Positions 5,718 through 11,279 of a stretch of DNA of 11,279 nucleotides are shown piece by piece. The DNA comes from Candidatus Caldipriscus sp. T1.2 (GTDB lineage: Bacteria; Hydrothermota; Hydrothermia; LBFQ01): assembly GCA_000980735.1 (NCBI GenBank), contig LBFQ01000012.1, positions 1 through 11,279 on the forward strand, read 5' to 3'. The first letter of the stretch is position 1. Each line of letters starts with the position of its first letter. Below the pieces are notes generated by a model. It had not been told where the DNA came from. It saw nothing but the letters and a program-made list of their open reading frames with translations, and searched no databases. Position numbers and translations under genes: made by a program.

Positions 5718-7025
5718 TTGGGACAGGGATTTTCCTTTTTGATAAATTCCCTCTTGGGACTTTACCTAATTTACCACATGGAGCCGGGGGAATTTGGAAT
5801 ATACAGCATCCCATCGGATCTTATAAACCTAATTTCCTTGGGCGTTTTATCCCTGCTTACAAACTCTACCCAAAGGTTTTTAGCGGAGTATAGGGGAAAG
5901 GGTGAAAGGGAGAAGATCTCCGGCTTACTCTTTTTCTCCTTGATGTACTTTTTAATCTTTGGGTTCGTACTGTTCGGGGTTTTTCTGGTTTTCGCAGAAA
6001 ATATATCCTCTTTTTTCCTAAAGGATCCCAATTATGCTTATGCGATAAGGCTTTACTCCTTAGGCGTTCCATTCTTGGCACTATCCCTTTATCTGGCATC
6101 CGTCCTATATGGCTTTGGTAAATTTAGGGAAGTTTCAATAAGCGACATACTAATTCCCACAATTTCAAGGGCTATTTTTCTTCTCCTCTTCCTTCCGATT
6201 TATCCCTCAAAGGTTTTTGTTGCGGTAAATTCTATTAACATAAAGTACTTAGTAAATTTCTTGGGGAATCTATTTGCCACTTTCGGGATCCTTAAAGAAA
6301 ACCTGCCTGGGAAGAGAATATACGAATTCAAAGCTTGGTTTAGGTACTCCTTCCCCATATGGTTGAAGTACTGGCTTTCCCTCTTCCAAAATAGTATAAA
6401 ACCCGTGATAGTTGGGGCATCTTTGGGGGCATCTTTGGGTGGGATATTTAAGGCTTCCTCCTTGATCTCAAGCGGTGTATTCATCCTTGAGGTTGCCATC
6501 TCAAACGTCCTTTTCATTGAGATGAGTAAGGATTTTGGGAAGTTCGGAACTTTAAATACCGCTCTTAAGCTCAGGGGGATCACATATAAGGTCGTACTCA
6601 TTATGGGGGTCTTTTCGATTCTATCATCAATCTTGGGGATATTCGCCTTGAAAATTCTAGGGAGGGGATACGAAGGTGGCAATATTGTCCTGGCGGTTAT
6701 GATCCTTGGGTATTTTTTAAATTCCCTCTCAGGGATCTGGCAGGCTGCCTTGCAGTCTTTCGGAAGGTCGGATATGGTTTTTTTAATAAGCGTAAGTTAT
6801 ACGATTTTGGATATATTGCTTGCTATAATTCTCATTAAACCTTTTGGAATTTTGGGAGTCGCCTCGTCCTTCCCGATCTCGGCGGTTTTTATAACCTTTC
6901 TTAGGCTCTATTTATTCAAAAAAGTAAGCGGTGTGAATCCCCTAAGTTTAAAAACTCTAATTATCACATTAATATTCTCCGCCCTTCTCGTATTGGTAAT
7001 TTACCTCGCACAATCCCTTGCTTAA
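5718..7025 (+). CDS. Polysaccharide-type lipid flippase (MATE/MOP superfamily)
   Basis: A multi-pass inner-membrane protein of the polysaccharide-biosynthesis flippase type (Wzx/MurJ-like), likely moving a lipid-linked sugar across the membrane. From TTG 5718 it has 435 residues and about 12-14 hydrophobic segments. Family traits are GQGFSFLINSLLGLYL then MEPGEFGIYSI at the N-terminus, SRAIFLLLF midway, FPIWLKYWLSLFQNSIKPVIVGASLG at the start of the second half, and IIKPFGILGVA near the end. The reading frame stays open upstream to 5655, and the residues before the TTG (GKTAKSVLNLFLGQG) look like the normal N-terminus, so the true start is probably upstream at a non-standard codon. The 3' end overlaps the TolC-like gene on the other strand by 57 bp. 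No glycosyltransferases adjoin. Confidence 0.8.
   Translation: MGQGFSFLINSLLGLYLIYHMEPGEFGIYSIPSDLINLISLGVLSLLTNSTQRFLAEYRGKGEREKISGLLFFSLMYFLIFGFVLFGVFLVFAENISSFFLKDPNYAYAIRLYSLGVPFLALSLYLASVLYGFGKFREVSISDILIPTISRAIFLLLFLPIYPSKVFVAVNSINIKYLVNFLGNLFATFGILKENLPGKRIYEFKAWFRYSFPIWLKYWLSLFQNSIKPVIVGASLGASLGGIFKASSLISSGVFILEVAISNVLFIEMSKDFGKFGTLNTALKLRGITYKVVLIMGVFSILSSILGIFALKILGRGYEGGNIVLAVMILGYFLNSLSGIWQAALQSFGRSDMVFLISVSYTILDILLAIILIKPFGILGVASSFPISAVFITFLRLYLFKKVSGVNPLSLKTLIITLIFSALLVLVIYLAQSLA
6414..6437 (+). repeat. Two tandem copies of a 12-bp unit in the flippase gene
   Basis: GGGGCATCTTTG occurs twice without a gap (6414-6425 and 6426-6437) and encodes GASLGASL in a membrane helix of the flippase. 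It is in frame, so it lengthens the helix by four residues without breaking the gene. Confidence 0.7.
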
Positions 7026-8108
7026 ATTCTTCACCCTATTTTTTATGTTATCCGTCCTTATCCTAAAGAAGTCTGCATAAACCTTAAAGTATTCCGCAAA
7101 GCTTATAGTGCCCATTTGGTAATATTTCCAAGAAACCTCAAGGAGGTTTTTATAGGCGGATAGATCGGAGAGAATGGGAAGGTCAATATCAACCTTGCTC
7201 TTACTTATTTCCCCCATTATCCTTTCCATCTCAACCGCGGATGATATTGCTTTTGCTTTCAATCTTCCGCTCTCGTCAAATTCTACCGTTATCCTAAATC
7301 CCGCCACCGTTGAGGGTGTCTTTACGTTTCCACTCCAAACCTCACCGAAAATATACAACTTAGGGAACCACCACAAGGATTCCCCCAATCTCCTATAATA
7401 CATCGCCTTTATTTTCAGGCTATCCGGAACATCCAAACACTTTGGTGTGAAGTCCTCCCCGATTTTCAAATTTTCCAGATTTATCTTCAAAAAACCTTCG
7501 AGGGAATCCTTCAGCATGTTTCTAAATCTCAAGATCTCCTCCCTAAACCCCCTCGCCCTTGAGATCTCCGCTTTTACAAATAAAACCTTATCCTCCCCCA
7601 ATCTCCCCAATTTTCCTAAAGTATCAAGCCTTTCAACCAAACTTTCCCCCAAATATATAAGACTATCCGATAAAATTATCAAACTATCAAGGTTCTGGAG
7701 GATCCTTAAGTATATCCTTAAGTTGTTCATAAGGTTCTCCTTTAAAATCCTCATTCTTGAAACCTCAAAATCTTTAAGGGTTTTTGCGGAGATGACGGAA
7801 AATATAATTTTTGGATTCAAGGGGTTCCAGAAAACCCCAAAACCCCACCTCCTAAATGTGGGATATCCCAACTCTATCTCCCTATCAACGAGCCTAAAAT
7901 TTACCGTATCCGCATATTGCACCCTAAATGTGGGTATTGGGGAAATATCGATGTTGTCATAAAACAGATAGAGCCTTGGAAACAAGTACCCCTTTGGGAA
8001 AAGGTAAATGTCCTTTATTAAATTTTCGGCTTTTTTTAATTCATCGTCAATCTTCCTCTCAAAAACCCTTAAAATGCTATCTTCGGTGATGGCAAGGAAA
8101 AAGAGCAA
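6969..8108 (-). CDS. TolC-like outer membrane efflux protein (OEP family), divergent
   Basis: Probably an outer-membrane channel of the TolC/OEP type used by efflux or type I secretion systems; assignment rests on architecture. The 379 residues show a long helical pair at about 112-215, including LGKLGRLGEDKVLFVKAEI (164-182), which resembles the OEP pattern of a 'G+l...dvL.a' helix turn. A strand-rich part follows at about 245-282 (WFPKLYIFGEVW and GFRITVEFDESG), then a second helical region at about 285-365 with YYQMGTISFAEYFKVYADF. The N-terminal half is less typical. The TTG at 8108 is the only start available, since an in-frame stop lies at 8118-8120. The hydrophobic N-terminus (MLFFLAITED) is too short for a normal signal peptide. 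No membrane-fusion or pump gene adjoins. The 3' end overlaps the flippase by 57 bp. Confidence 0.55.
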   Translation of the reverse strand: MLFFLAITEDSILRVFERKIDDELKKAENLIKDIYLFPKGYLFPRLYLFYDNIDISPIPTFRVQYADTVNFRLVDREIELGYPTFRRWGFGVFWNPLNPKIIFSVISAKTLKDFEVSRMRILKENLMNNLRIYLRILQNLDSLIILSDSLIYLGESLVERLDTLGKLGRLGEDKVLFVKAEISRARGFREEILRFRNMLKDSLEGFLKINLENLKIGEDFTPKCLDVPDSLKIKAMYYRRLGESLWWFPKLYIFGEVWSGNVKTPSTVAGFRITVEFDESGRLKAKAISSAVEMERIMGEISKSKVDIDLPILSDLSAYKNLLEVSWKYYQMGTISFAEYFKVYADFFRIRTDNIKNRVKNLSKGLCEVNYQYEKGGEY

Positions 8109-8114
8109 GGGGAT

Positions 8115-8120
8115 ATTTTA
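8115..8120 (-). promoter_or_regulatory. Candidate -10 box of the TolC-like gene, leaderless
   Basis: The minus strand reads TAAAATATCCCC and then TTG at 8108: a -10-like TAAAAT ending 6 nt before the start codon, so transcription would begin at or next to the start codon. The upstream stop TAA overlaps the box. There is no Shine-Dalgarno. Confidence 0.5.
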
Positions 8121-8123
8121 CTG

Positions 8124-8129
8124 TAGAAT
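8124..8129 (+). promoter_or_regulatory. Candidate -10 box of the Nudix gene, leaderless
   Basis: TAGAATATCCGC is followed directly by the ATG at 8136, so the -10-like TAGAAT ends 6 nt before the start codon. No Shine-Dalgarno and no clear -35 are present. The sequence shares TA(A/G)AATATC with the boxes of the divergent TolC-like gene and of dcd. Confidence 0.55.
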
Positions 8130-8135
8130 ATCCGC

Positions 8136-8651
8136 ATGAAGGTTTTGAGGGAGGAGGTTGTATATAAGGGTAAGTTTATGGATTTTGTGGTTTTGGAGTA
8201 CGAAAAAGGGGGTAAGGTTTTTAGGAGGCAGTTGGTGAGGCATCCCGGGGCGGTGGTTATAGTCCCGATCCTTGAGGATGGGAAGGTTATTTTTGAGAGG
8301 CAGTTTAGATTTTCGGTTGGGGATTATATCCTTGAGCTTCCCGCGGGAACCTTGGAGGAAGGGGAAGATCCCCTTGAGTGCGCAAGGAGGGAGCTTTTGG
8401 AGGAGACGGGTTATATTGCGGAGGATTGGGAAAAGGTTGCGGAATTTTACCTTGCGCCCGGTTATTCAACGGAATATATGCACCTTTTCTTCGCAAGGAA
8501 GTTAAAATTCTTGGGTGGGAATTTGGATGAGGACGAGGATATAGAAGTTCTGAGCTTAAGTAGGGAGGAAATTTTGAGGAGTATTGAGAGGGGAGAGATA
8601 AGGGATGCCAAGAGTTTGGTGGGGAGCCTCCTGTATATTTTACGAACTTAA
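8136..8651 (+). CDS. Nudix hydrolase, ADP-ribose pyrophosphatase type
   Basis: Likely hydrolyses ADP-ribose to AMP and ribose 5-phosphate in the cytosol. The 171 residues contain a perfect Nudix box G-x5-E-x7-REU-x-EE-x-GU at 71-93 (from GTLEEGE to RRELLEETGY), which binds the catalytic Mg2+. Preceding VRHPGAVVIVPIL, then FERQFRFSVGDYILELPAG, is characteristic of the NudF/ADPRase subgroup, and so is the later LAPGYSTEYMHLFFA (GYSTE motif region). Length fits the subgroup (about 170-210). The ATG at 8136 lacks a Shine-Dalgarno and lies 6 nt after TAGAAT, so a leaderless mRNA is likely. dcd follows after 9 bp. Substrate specificity within Nudix enzymes remains an inference from these motifs. 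Confidence 0.88.
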   Translation: MKVLREEVVYKGKFMDFVVLEYEKGGKVFRRQLVRHPGAVVIVPILEDGKVIFERQFRFSVGDYILELPAGTLEEGEDPLECARRELLEETGYIAEDWEKVAEFYLAPGYSTEYMHLFFARKLKFLGGNLDEDEDIEVLSLSREEILRSIERGEIRDAKSLVGSLLYILRT

Positions 8652-8654
8652 AAT
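8649..8654 (+). promoter_or_regulatory. Candidate -10 box of dcd, overlapping the Nudix stop codon
   Basis: TAAAATATCAGG is followed by the ATG at 8661, again with the -10-like box ending exactly 6 nt before the start. The first three bases are the TAA stop of the Nudix gene. The AGG touching the ATG is too close to act as a Shine-Dalgarno. This suggests an internal leaderless promoter in the operon. Confidence 0.45.
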
Positions 8655-8660
8655 ATCAGG

Positions 8661-9212
8661 ATGGTTAAGTCGGATTCCTGGATAGAAAAGATGGCAAAAG
8701 AATACGGGATGATAGAACCCTTTGAACCCACCCTAATTAGGGAAGGGAAAATCTCTTATGGATTATCCTCTTACGGGTACGATATAAGGGTGGCGGATGA
8801 GTACTACATTTTCACCAACATATACACAACCGTCGTTGATCCAAAGAACTTTGACGAGAGGTCTTTCGTTTATCACAAGGGAGAGTACTGCATAATACCT
8901 CCCAATTCCTTCTGCCTCGCAAGGAGCGTGGAGTACTTTAGGATTCCAAGAAACGTAATAGGTATTTGCTTGGGTAAATCCACATACGCCCGTTGCGGTA
9001 TAATCGTAAATATTACTCCCCTTGAGCCCGAATGGGAGGGACATCTAACCATAGAGATCTCAAACACCACTCCCCTACCCGCAAAGATATACTCCTTTGA
9101 GGGTATAGCCCAGCTTATATTTTTAGAAGCGGATGAAGTTTGTAGAATAAGCTACGCGGATAGGAAGGGTAAATATCAGGGGCAAAGGGGAATAAACCTT
9201 CCGAAGGTATGA
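8661..9212 (+). CDS. dcd: dCTP deaminase
   Basis: Deaminates dCTP to dUTP, or to dUMP in bifunctional members, supplying thymidylate synthesis in the cytosol. The 183 residues carry the family signatures in order: SSYGYDIRV (36-44), GKSTYARCG (105-113), LEPEWEGHLTIEISN (121-135) with the probable catalytic Glu132, SFEGIAQLIF (145-154), and the C-terminal YADRKGKYQGQRG (165-177) that closes over the nucleotide. Length and motifs are normal. I cannot tell mono- from bifunctional enzyme. It begins 9 bp after the Nudix gene and its stop overlaps the biotin-carrier start as ATGA. With the Nudix enzyme it forms a small nucleotide-housekeeping group. Confidence 0.95.
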   Translation: MVKSDSWIEKMAKEYGMIEPFEPTLIREGKISYGLSSYGYDIRVADEYYIFTNIYTTVVDPKNFDERSFVYHKGEYCIIPPNSFCLARSVEYFRIPRNVIGICLGKSTYARCGIIVNITPLEPEWEGHLTIEISNTTPLPAKIYSFEGIAQLIFLEADEVCRISYADRKGKYQGQRGINLPKV

Positions 9213-9652
9213 AAAGGTGGGTGTTGCTCGGTGGGAAAATCCACGAGGTGGATCCGAAAGAGGAGAACGTAAGGTTCTTTGAGCTGGGAAATGGGGTAGT
9301 ATTAGCGTTTTTGGAGGATAAACCCGTAATTTTTAGGTTGAAGAACCGCATAATAGAAACGCCCCTTGTTTATGCTGAATTTTCCGTCCTAAAATCCCTA
9401 CCCAAAGACCTATCCTCTTCAATATCTTCAAACGTCCAGCATATAAAGTCCCCTATGCCCTCGCTCGTTGTTGAGGTGAATAAGAAGGCTGGGGAAAGGG
9501 TAAAAAAGGGGGAAACCGTAATAACGATAGAGGCGATGAAGATGAGGACTCAGCTTAAATCGAGGATAGATGGGGTGGTTAAAAGCGTTTACGTTTCTCC
9601 GGGTGTGAGCGTAAACAAGGGTCAGATCTTGGCGGTTATAGAGCGGGACTAA
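9209..9652 (+). CDS. Biotin-carrier (biotinyl-domain) protein
   Basis: A carrier whose lysine is biotinylated and passes CO2 between carboxylase or decarboxylase active sites. The C-terminal biotinyl domain (about 78-147) is clear: SPMPSLVVEVNKKAGERVKKGE, then EAMKM with Lys111 as the biotin site, then GVVKSVYVSPGVSVNKGQILAVIE. It resembles the subunits of acyl-CoA carboxylases and of sodium-pumping decarboxylases more than the longer AccB. The first 77 residues are mainly short strands (WVLLGGKIHEVDP, VVLAFLEDKPVIFRLKNR) and are not an Ala/Pro-rich linker; they may match the small domain seen before biotinyl domains in such subunits. ATG 9209 overlaps the dcd stop (ATGA). No carboxyltransferase or biotin carboxylase adjoins. 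Its stop overlaps that of truA (CTAA). Confidence 0.82.
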   Translation: MKRWVLLGGKIHEVDPKEENVRFFELGNGVVLAFLEDKPVIFRLKNRIIETPLVYAEFSVLKSLPKDLSSSISSNVQHIKSPMPSLVVEVNKKAGERVKKGETVITIEAMKMRTQLKSRIDGVVKSVYVSPGVSVNKGQILAVIERD

Positions 9653-10371
9653 TATCTAACATCAAGCAAGTATAAACCATAGGGGGGTAAGGGTTCAACT
9701 TTAACCCTTTGCCCACTTTTAAGGGAATTTAAAATTTCATCCTTGCTTATTTTACCTTCGTGGAACTTTAAAACTGTCCCCGCAAGAAACCTAACCATCT
9801 TCCTCAAAAACCTATCACCCTCAACATCAAGGTAATAAAACCTTCCCACCCTTGAGATGTGCATAGAAAATATTGTGCAAAATTTGTTTTCCCTCTCGTC
9901 GGCGGATAAACCCCCAAAGTTATGCCTTCCCAAGAAAACCTTCAAAAACCCGTTTATTAAATCAACATCCAAATCCCCCTTTATGTAAAATGCCCTGAAC
10001 CTCATAAGGGGGTCGTATTTCGTTGTGAAGATATACCTGTAGATTTTTGATTTTGCGGAATACCTGGCGTGGAAATTTTCATCTACCACAGAAATATCCT
10101 TTAAAAACACATCACCGGGTAAAAGGGCGTTCATCTTTTCCCTCAATTTCTCCATCGGAACTCTCAATTTCCCATCAAACTTTAAATTTGCCACGAAGTT
10201 TATCGCATGAACCCCCGCATCCGTCCTACCGCAACCTATAAGTTTAAATTCCCCATCAACGAAGTTTTTAAGAACGTTCATTATTTCACCCGATACCGTC
10301 CTTTTGTTGGGTTGATATTGCCATCCGTAAAAGTTTGTTCCATCAAAGCTCAAAACGAGCTTTAAATTCAT
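9649..10371 (-). CDS. truA: tRNA pseudouridine(38-40) synthase
   Basis: TruA converts uridines 38-40 of the tRNA anticodon arm to pseudouridine. The 240 residues begin with the typical MNLKLVLSFDGTNFYGWQYQ, then GCGRTDAGVHA (47-56) with the catalytic Asp51. NFHARYSAKSKIYRYIF and HNFGGLSADERE follow in the middle, and FLRKMVRFLAGTVLKFHEGKI near the end matches the family's 'MVR.....l......g' region. The length is at the short end of normal. The start ATG overlaps the stop of the preceding membrane gene (ATGA), with GAGGT directly before it, so translation is likely coupled. It is the last gene of the pnp-membrane protein-truA unit and converges on the biotin-carrier gene with a 4-bp stop overlap. 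Confidence 0.94.
   Translation of the reverse strand: MNLKLVLSFDGTNFYGWQYQPNKRTVSGEIMNVLKNFVDGEFKLIGCGRTDAGVHAINFVANLKFDGKLRVPMEKLREKMNALLPGDVFLKDISVVDENFHARYSAKSKIYRYIFTTKYDPLMRFRAFYIKGDLDVDLINGFLKVFLGRHNFGGLSADERENKFCTIFSMHISRVGRFYYLDVEGDRFLRKMVRFLAGTVLKFHEGKISKDEILNSLKSGQRVKVEPLPPYGLYLLDVRY
9689..9709 (+). terminator. Weak hairpin after the biotin-carrier gene
   Basis: AAGGGTT (9689-9695) and AACCCTT (9703-9709) form a 7-bp perfect stem with a 7-nt loop about 36 bp after the biotin-carrier stop, inside the truA 3' coding end. It is followed by TGCCCACTTTT, not by a proper T-run, so it is at best a weak terminator. Confidence 0.2.
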
Positions 10372-10931
10372 ACCTCAAAGAATATATCCGAAAGTAAATA
10401 TGCAAAGGAGAGGTAGAAGAGACCCATAACGAGCATAAGAAAAAAGAATATCCAGGGGTTTTCTGAGCTTAAGAAACCATAGATCCCAAGGAGCAAGGGT
10501 ATAAGAAGGATGGCGGAAAAGAACTCCAAATTTACCCTAGCCATCTCCCCTATAATGGAAATGGTGGAGGTTAAAGCGCCCGATGAAAACGTCCAAACCA
10601 AAACCCCCAATATTTCCCTAAAACCGAAAAAGTTGTATATCAAAAACGAAAGCAGGAGGGTGGAAAAGTTTACTATAAGGGAGACAACCACAGTAAGGAG
10701 ATAAGGGATAAGAAATCCCCCTTCCCTACCGTACATAAGGATCACCCTGTTTATAGCCATATCTTCCCAAAAAGCCCTTACGGTGTTTGAGGAGGAGAAT
10801 ATTGATGAGAATAAAGTGGAAAGGGTAAAGCTTATGGGGAAATCGTACCCTACAAGGGAAGAAAAGAGTAAAACGGTTATGGAGATAAGGAGGGGTTGGA
10901 AGATCCCCCTCCTTCCGAGGAAAAATCCCAT
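10368..10931 (-). CDS. Membrane protein resembling CcmB (haem exporter subunit B type)
   Basis: A 187-residue integral membrane protein with about six hydrophobic segments, roughly at 11-28, 30-47, 75-98, 105-127, 136-153 and 158-180. The order recalls CcmB, the ABC-2-type permease of cytochrome c maturation. It has a short hydrophobic pair, then an AFWEDMAINRVILMYGREGG stretch where CcmB has its cytosolic 'E...g.....p......' segment, then GALTSTISIIGEMARVNLEFFSAILLIPLLLGI, much like the CcmB C-terminal part. This is by eye; it is shorter than usual CcmB (about 220) and no ccmA, ccmC or ATPase gene adjoins. Another ABC-2 permease, or an unrelated membrane protein, is possible. The ATG lies one base after the pnp stop, with AAAGG 5-6 nt upstream, and the end overlaps truA (ATGA). 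Confidence 0.4.
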   Translation of the reverse strand: MGFFLGRRGIFQPLLISITVLLFSSLVGYDFPISFTLSTLFSSIFSSSNTVRAFWEDMAINRVILMYGREGGFLIPYLLTVVVSLIVNFSTLLLSFLIYNFFGFREILGVLVWTFSSGALTSTISIIGEMARVNLEFFSAILLIPLLLGIYGFLSSENPWIFFFLMLVMGLFYLSFAYLLSDIFFEV

Positions 10932-10932
10932 A

Positions 10933-11279
10933 TCAACCTTTTAACCTTTCCACCCCTCCCACCATTGCCTGCTTCCTTGAAACCTTCACCCTACCCAACT
11001 CGTCAATTTCTATCACCTTAACGAGGAGCTTATCCCCAATTTTTACAACCTGACTAAGGTCCTTTACCGGATTCACGTCAAACTCGGATATATGCAAAAG
11101 CGCCTCCTTCTTCCCTATCCTAACAAAAACCCCATACTTCTCTATCCTATAAACTTCGCCGAGATATACCTTTCCAACTTCAAGTTCCTGAGCGACCTCG
11201 TTGATCATCCTCTTCGCCTTCTCCACATCCTCCCATTTTTCCCCATAAATAAACACCTTCCCCGTCTTGTCATCTATGT
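10933..11279 (-). CDS. pnp: Polyribonucleotide nucleotidyltransferase, C-terminal part (KH end and S1 domain)
   Basis: The 3' end of PNPase, a phosphorolytic 3'-to-5' exoribonuclease of RNA turnover. The reading frame is open to the window edge, so the gene is cut at its 5' end and about 115 codons are visible. First comes the end of the KH domain (IDDKTGKVFIYGEKWEDVEKAK), then a helix (MINEVAQELEVGKVY). An S1 RNA-binding domain follows: GEVYRIEKYGVFVRIG, ALLHISEF and VKVIEIDELGRVKVSRKQAM. This order, including the 'EvGkvY.G.V.ri...G.Fv' junction, is typical of PNPase. After the S1 domain only about ten residues remain, so there is no long acidic tail. The membrane gene starts one base after the TGA. 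Confidence 0.9.
   Translation of the reverse strand, partial: IDDKTGKVFIYGEKWEDVEKAKRMINEVAQELEVGKVYLGEVYRIEKYGVFVRIGKKEALLHISEFDVNPVKDLSQVVKIGDKLLVKVIEIDELGRVKVSRKQAMVGGVERLKG

Noticed and set aside
6200..6682. Minus-strand open frame of 160 codons opposite the flippase
   Set aside because: The plus frame has clear flippase helices; the minus frame is a shadow.
7447..7962. Plus-strand open frame of 171 codons opposite the TolC-like gene
   Set aside because: Its composition (Ser, Lys, Phe, Leu) is that of an antisense shadow, and it has no start signals; the minus-strand frame is longer and has coiled-coil structure.
9171..9180. TAAATATCAGG inside dcd, similar to the motif before the dcd start
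   Set aside because: It encodes the conserved GKYQGQ motif, and no start codon lies at the right distance.
1..11279. CRISPR array, tRNA or rRNA gene, insertion sequence, defence or toxin-antitoxin system
   Set aside because: No regular repeat-spacer pattern, cloverleaf-like segment, transposase or toxin-like small gene pair was seen; nearly all sequence is accounted for by housekeeping-type genes.

Overview
The window reads as a compact piece of chromosome from a thermophilic, diderm (Gram-negative-type) bacterium. Coding strands are purine-rich, AGG and ATA are common codons, and proteins are rich in Lys/Glu/Arg/Ile, which suggests a thermophile. A TolC-like outer-membrane protein and a lipoprotein esterase suggest an outer membrane. 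The tryptophanyl-tRNA synthetase carries the four-cysteine iron-sulfur motif known from Thermotoga. I cannot name the lineage from sequence alone; a deep-branching thermophilic candidate phylum is a guess. Almost every base is coding: gaps between genes are 0-50 bp and many neighbours overlap. No tRNA, rRNA, IS element, CRISPR or phage gene was seen.

Layout. (1) 1-482, plus: the tail of a possible ACT-domain protein (aspartokinase-like end), overlapping by one base a small 4-TM membrane protein that contains a terminator-like hairpin. (2) 479-3079, minus: trpS, then a ZIP metal transporter, then queE, linked by 16-17 bp overlaps. (3) 3130-7025, plus: secreted esterase lipoprotein, orphan nuoC, HEAT-like repeat protein, polysaccharide-type flippase. 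(4) 6969-8108, minus: a TolC-like protein whose 3' end overlaps the flippase by 57 bp. (5) 8136-9652, plus: Nudix ADP-ribose pyrophosphatase type, dCTP deaminase, biotin-carrier protein. (6) 9649-11279, minus: 3' end of pnp (PNPase), a CcmB-like membrane protein, truA.

Most genes are housekeeping: tRNA charging and modification (trpS, queE, truA), RNA turnover (pnp), nucleotide pools (Nudix, dcd), energy (nuoC), metal uptake and envelope. I see no defence or mobile system. The most interesting signals are regulatory and architectural. Three starts (the TolC-like gene, the Nudix gene and dcd) are each preceded by TA(A/G)AATATC with the -10-like hexamer ending exactly 6 nt before the start codon and no Shine-Dalgarno, which predicts leaderless mRNAs. 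trpS and the esterase have -10-like boxes 8 and 10 nt from their starts. Other points are the intragenic terminator, two convergent gene pairs sharing 4-bp overlapping stops, an insertion of roughly 60 residues in an Fe-S TrpRS, a flippase that seems to need a non-standard start codon, and a TolC-like protein with almost no signal peptide.
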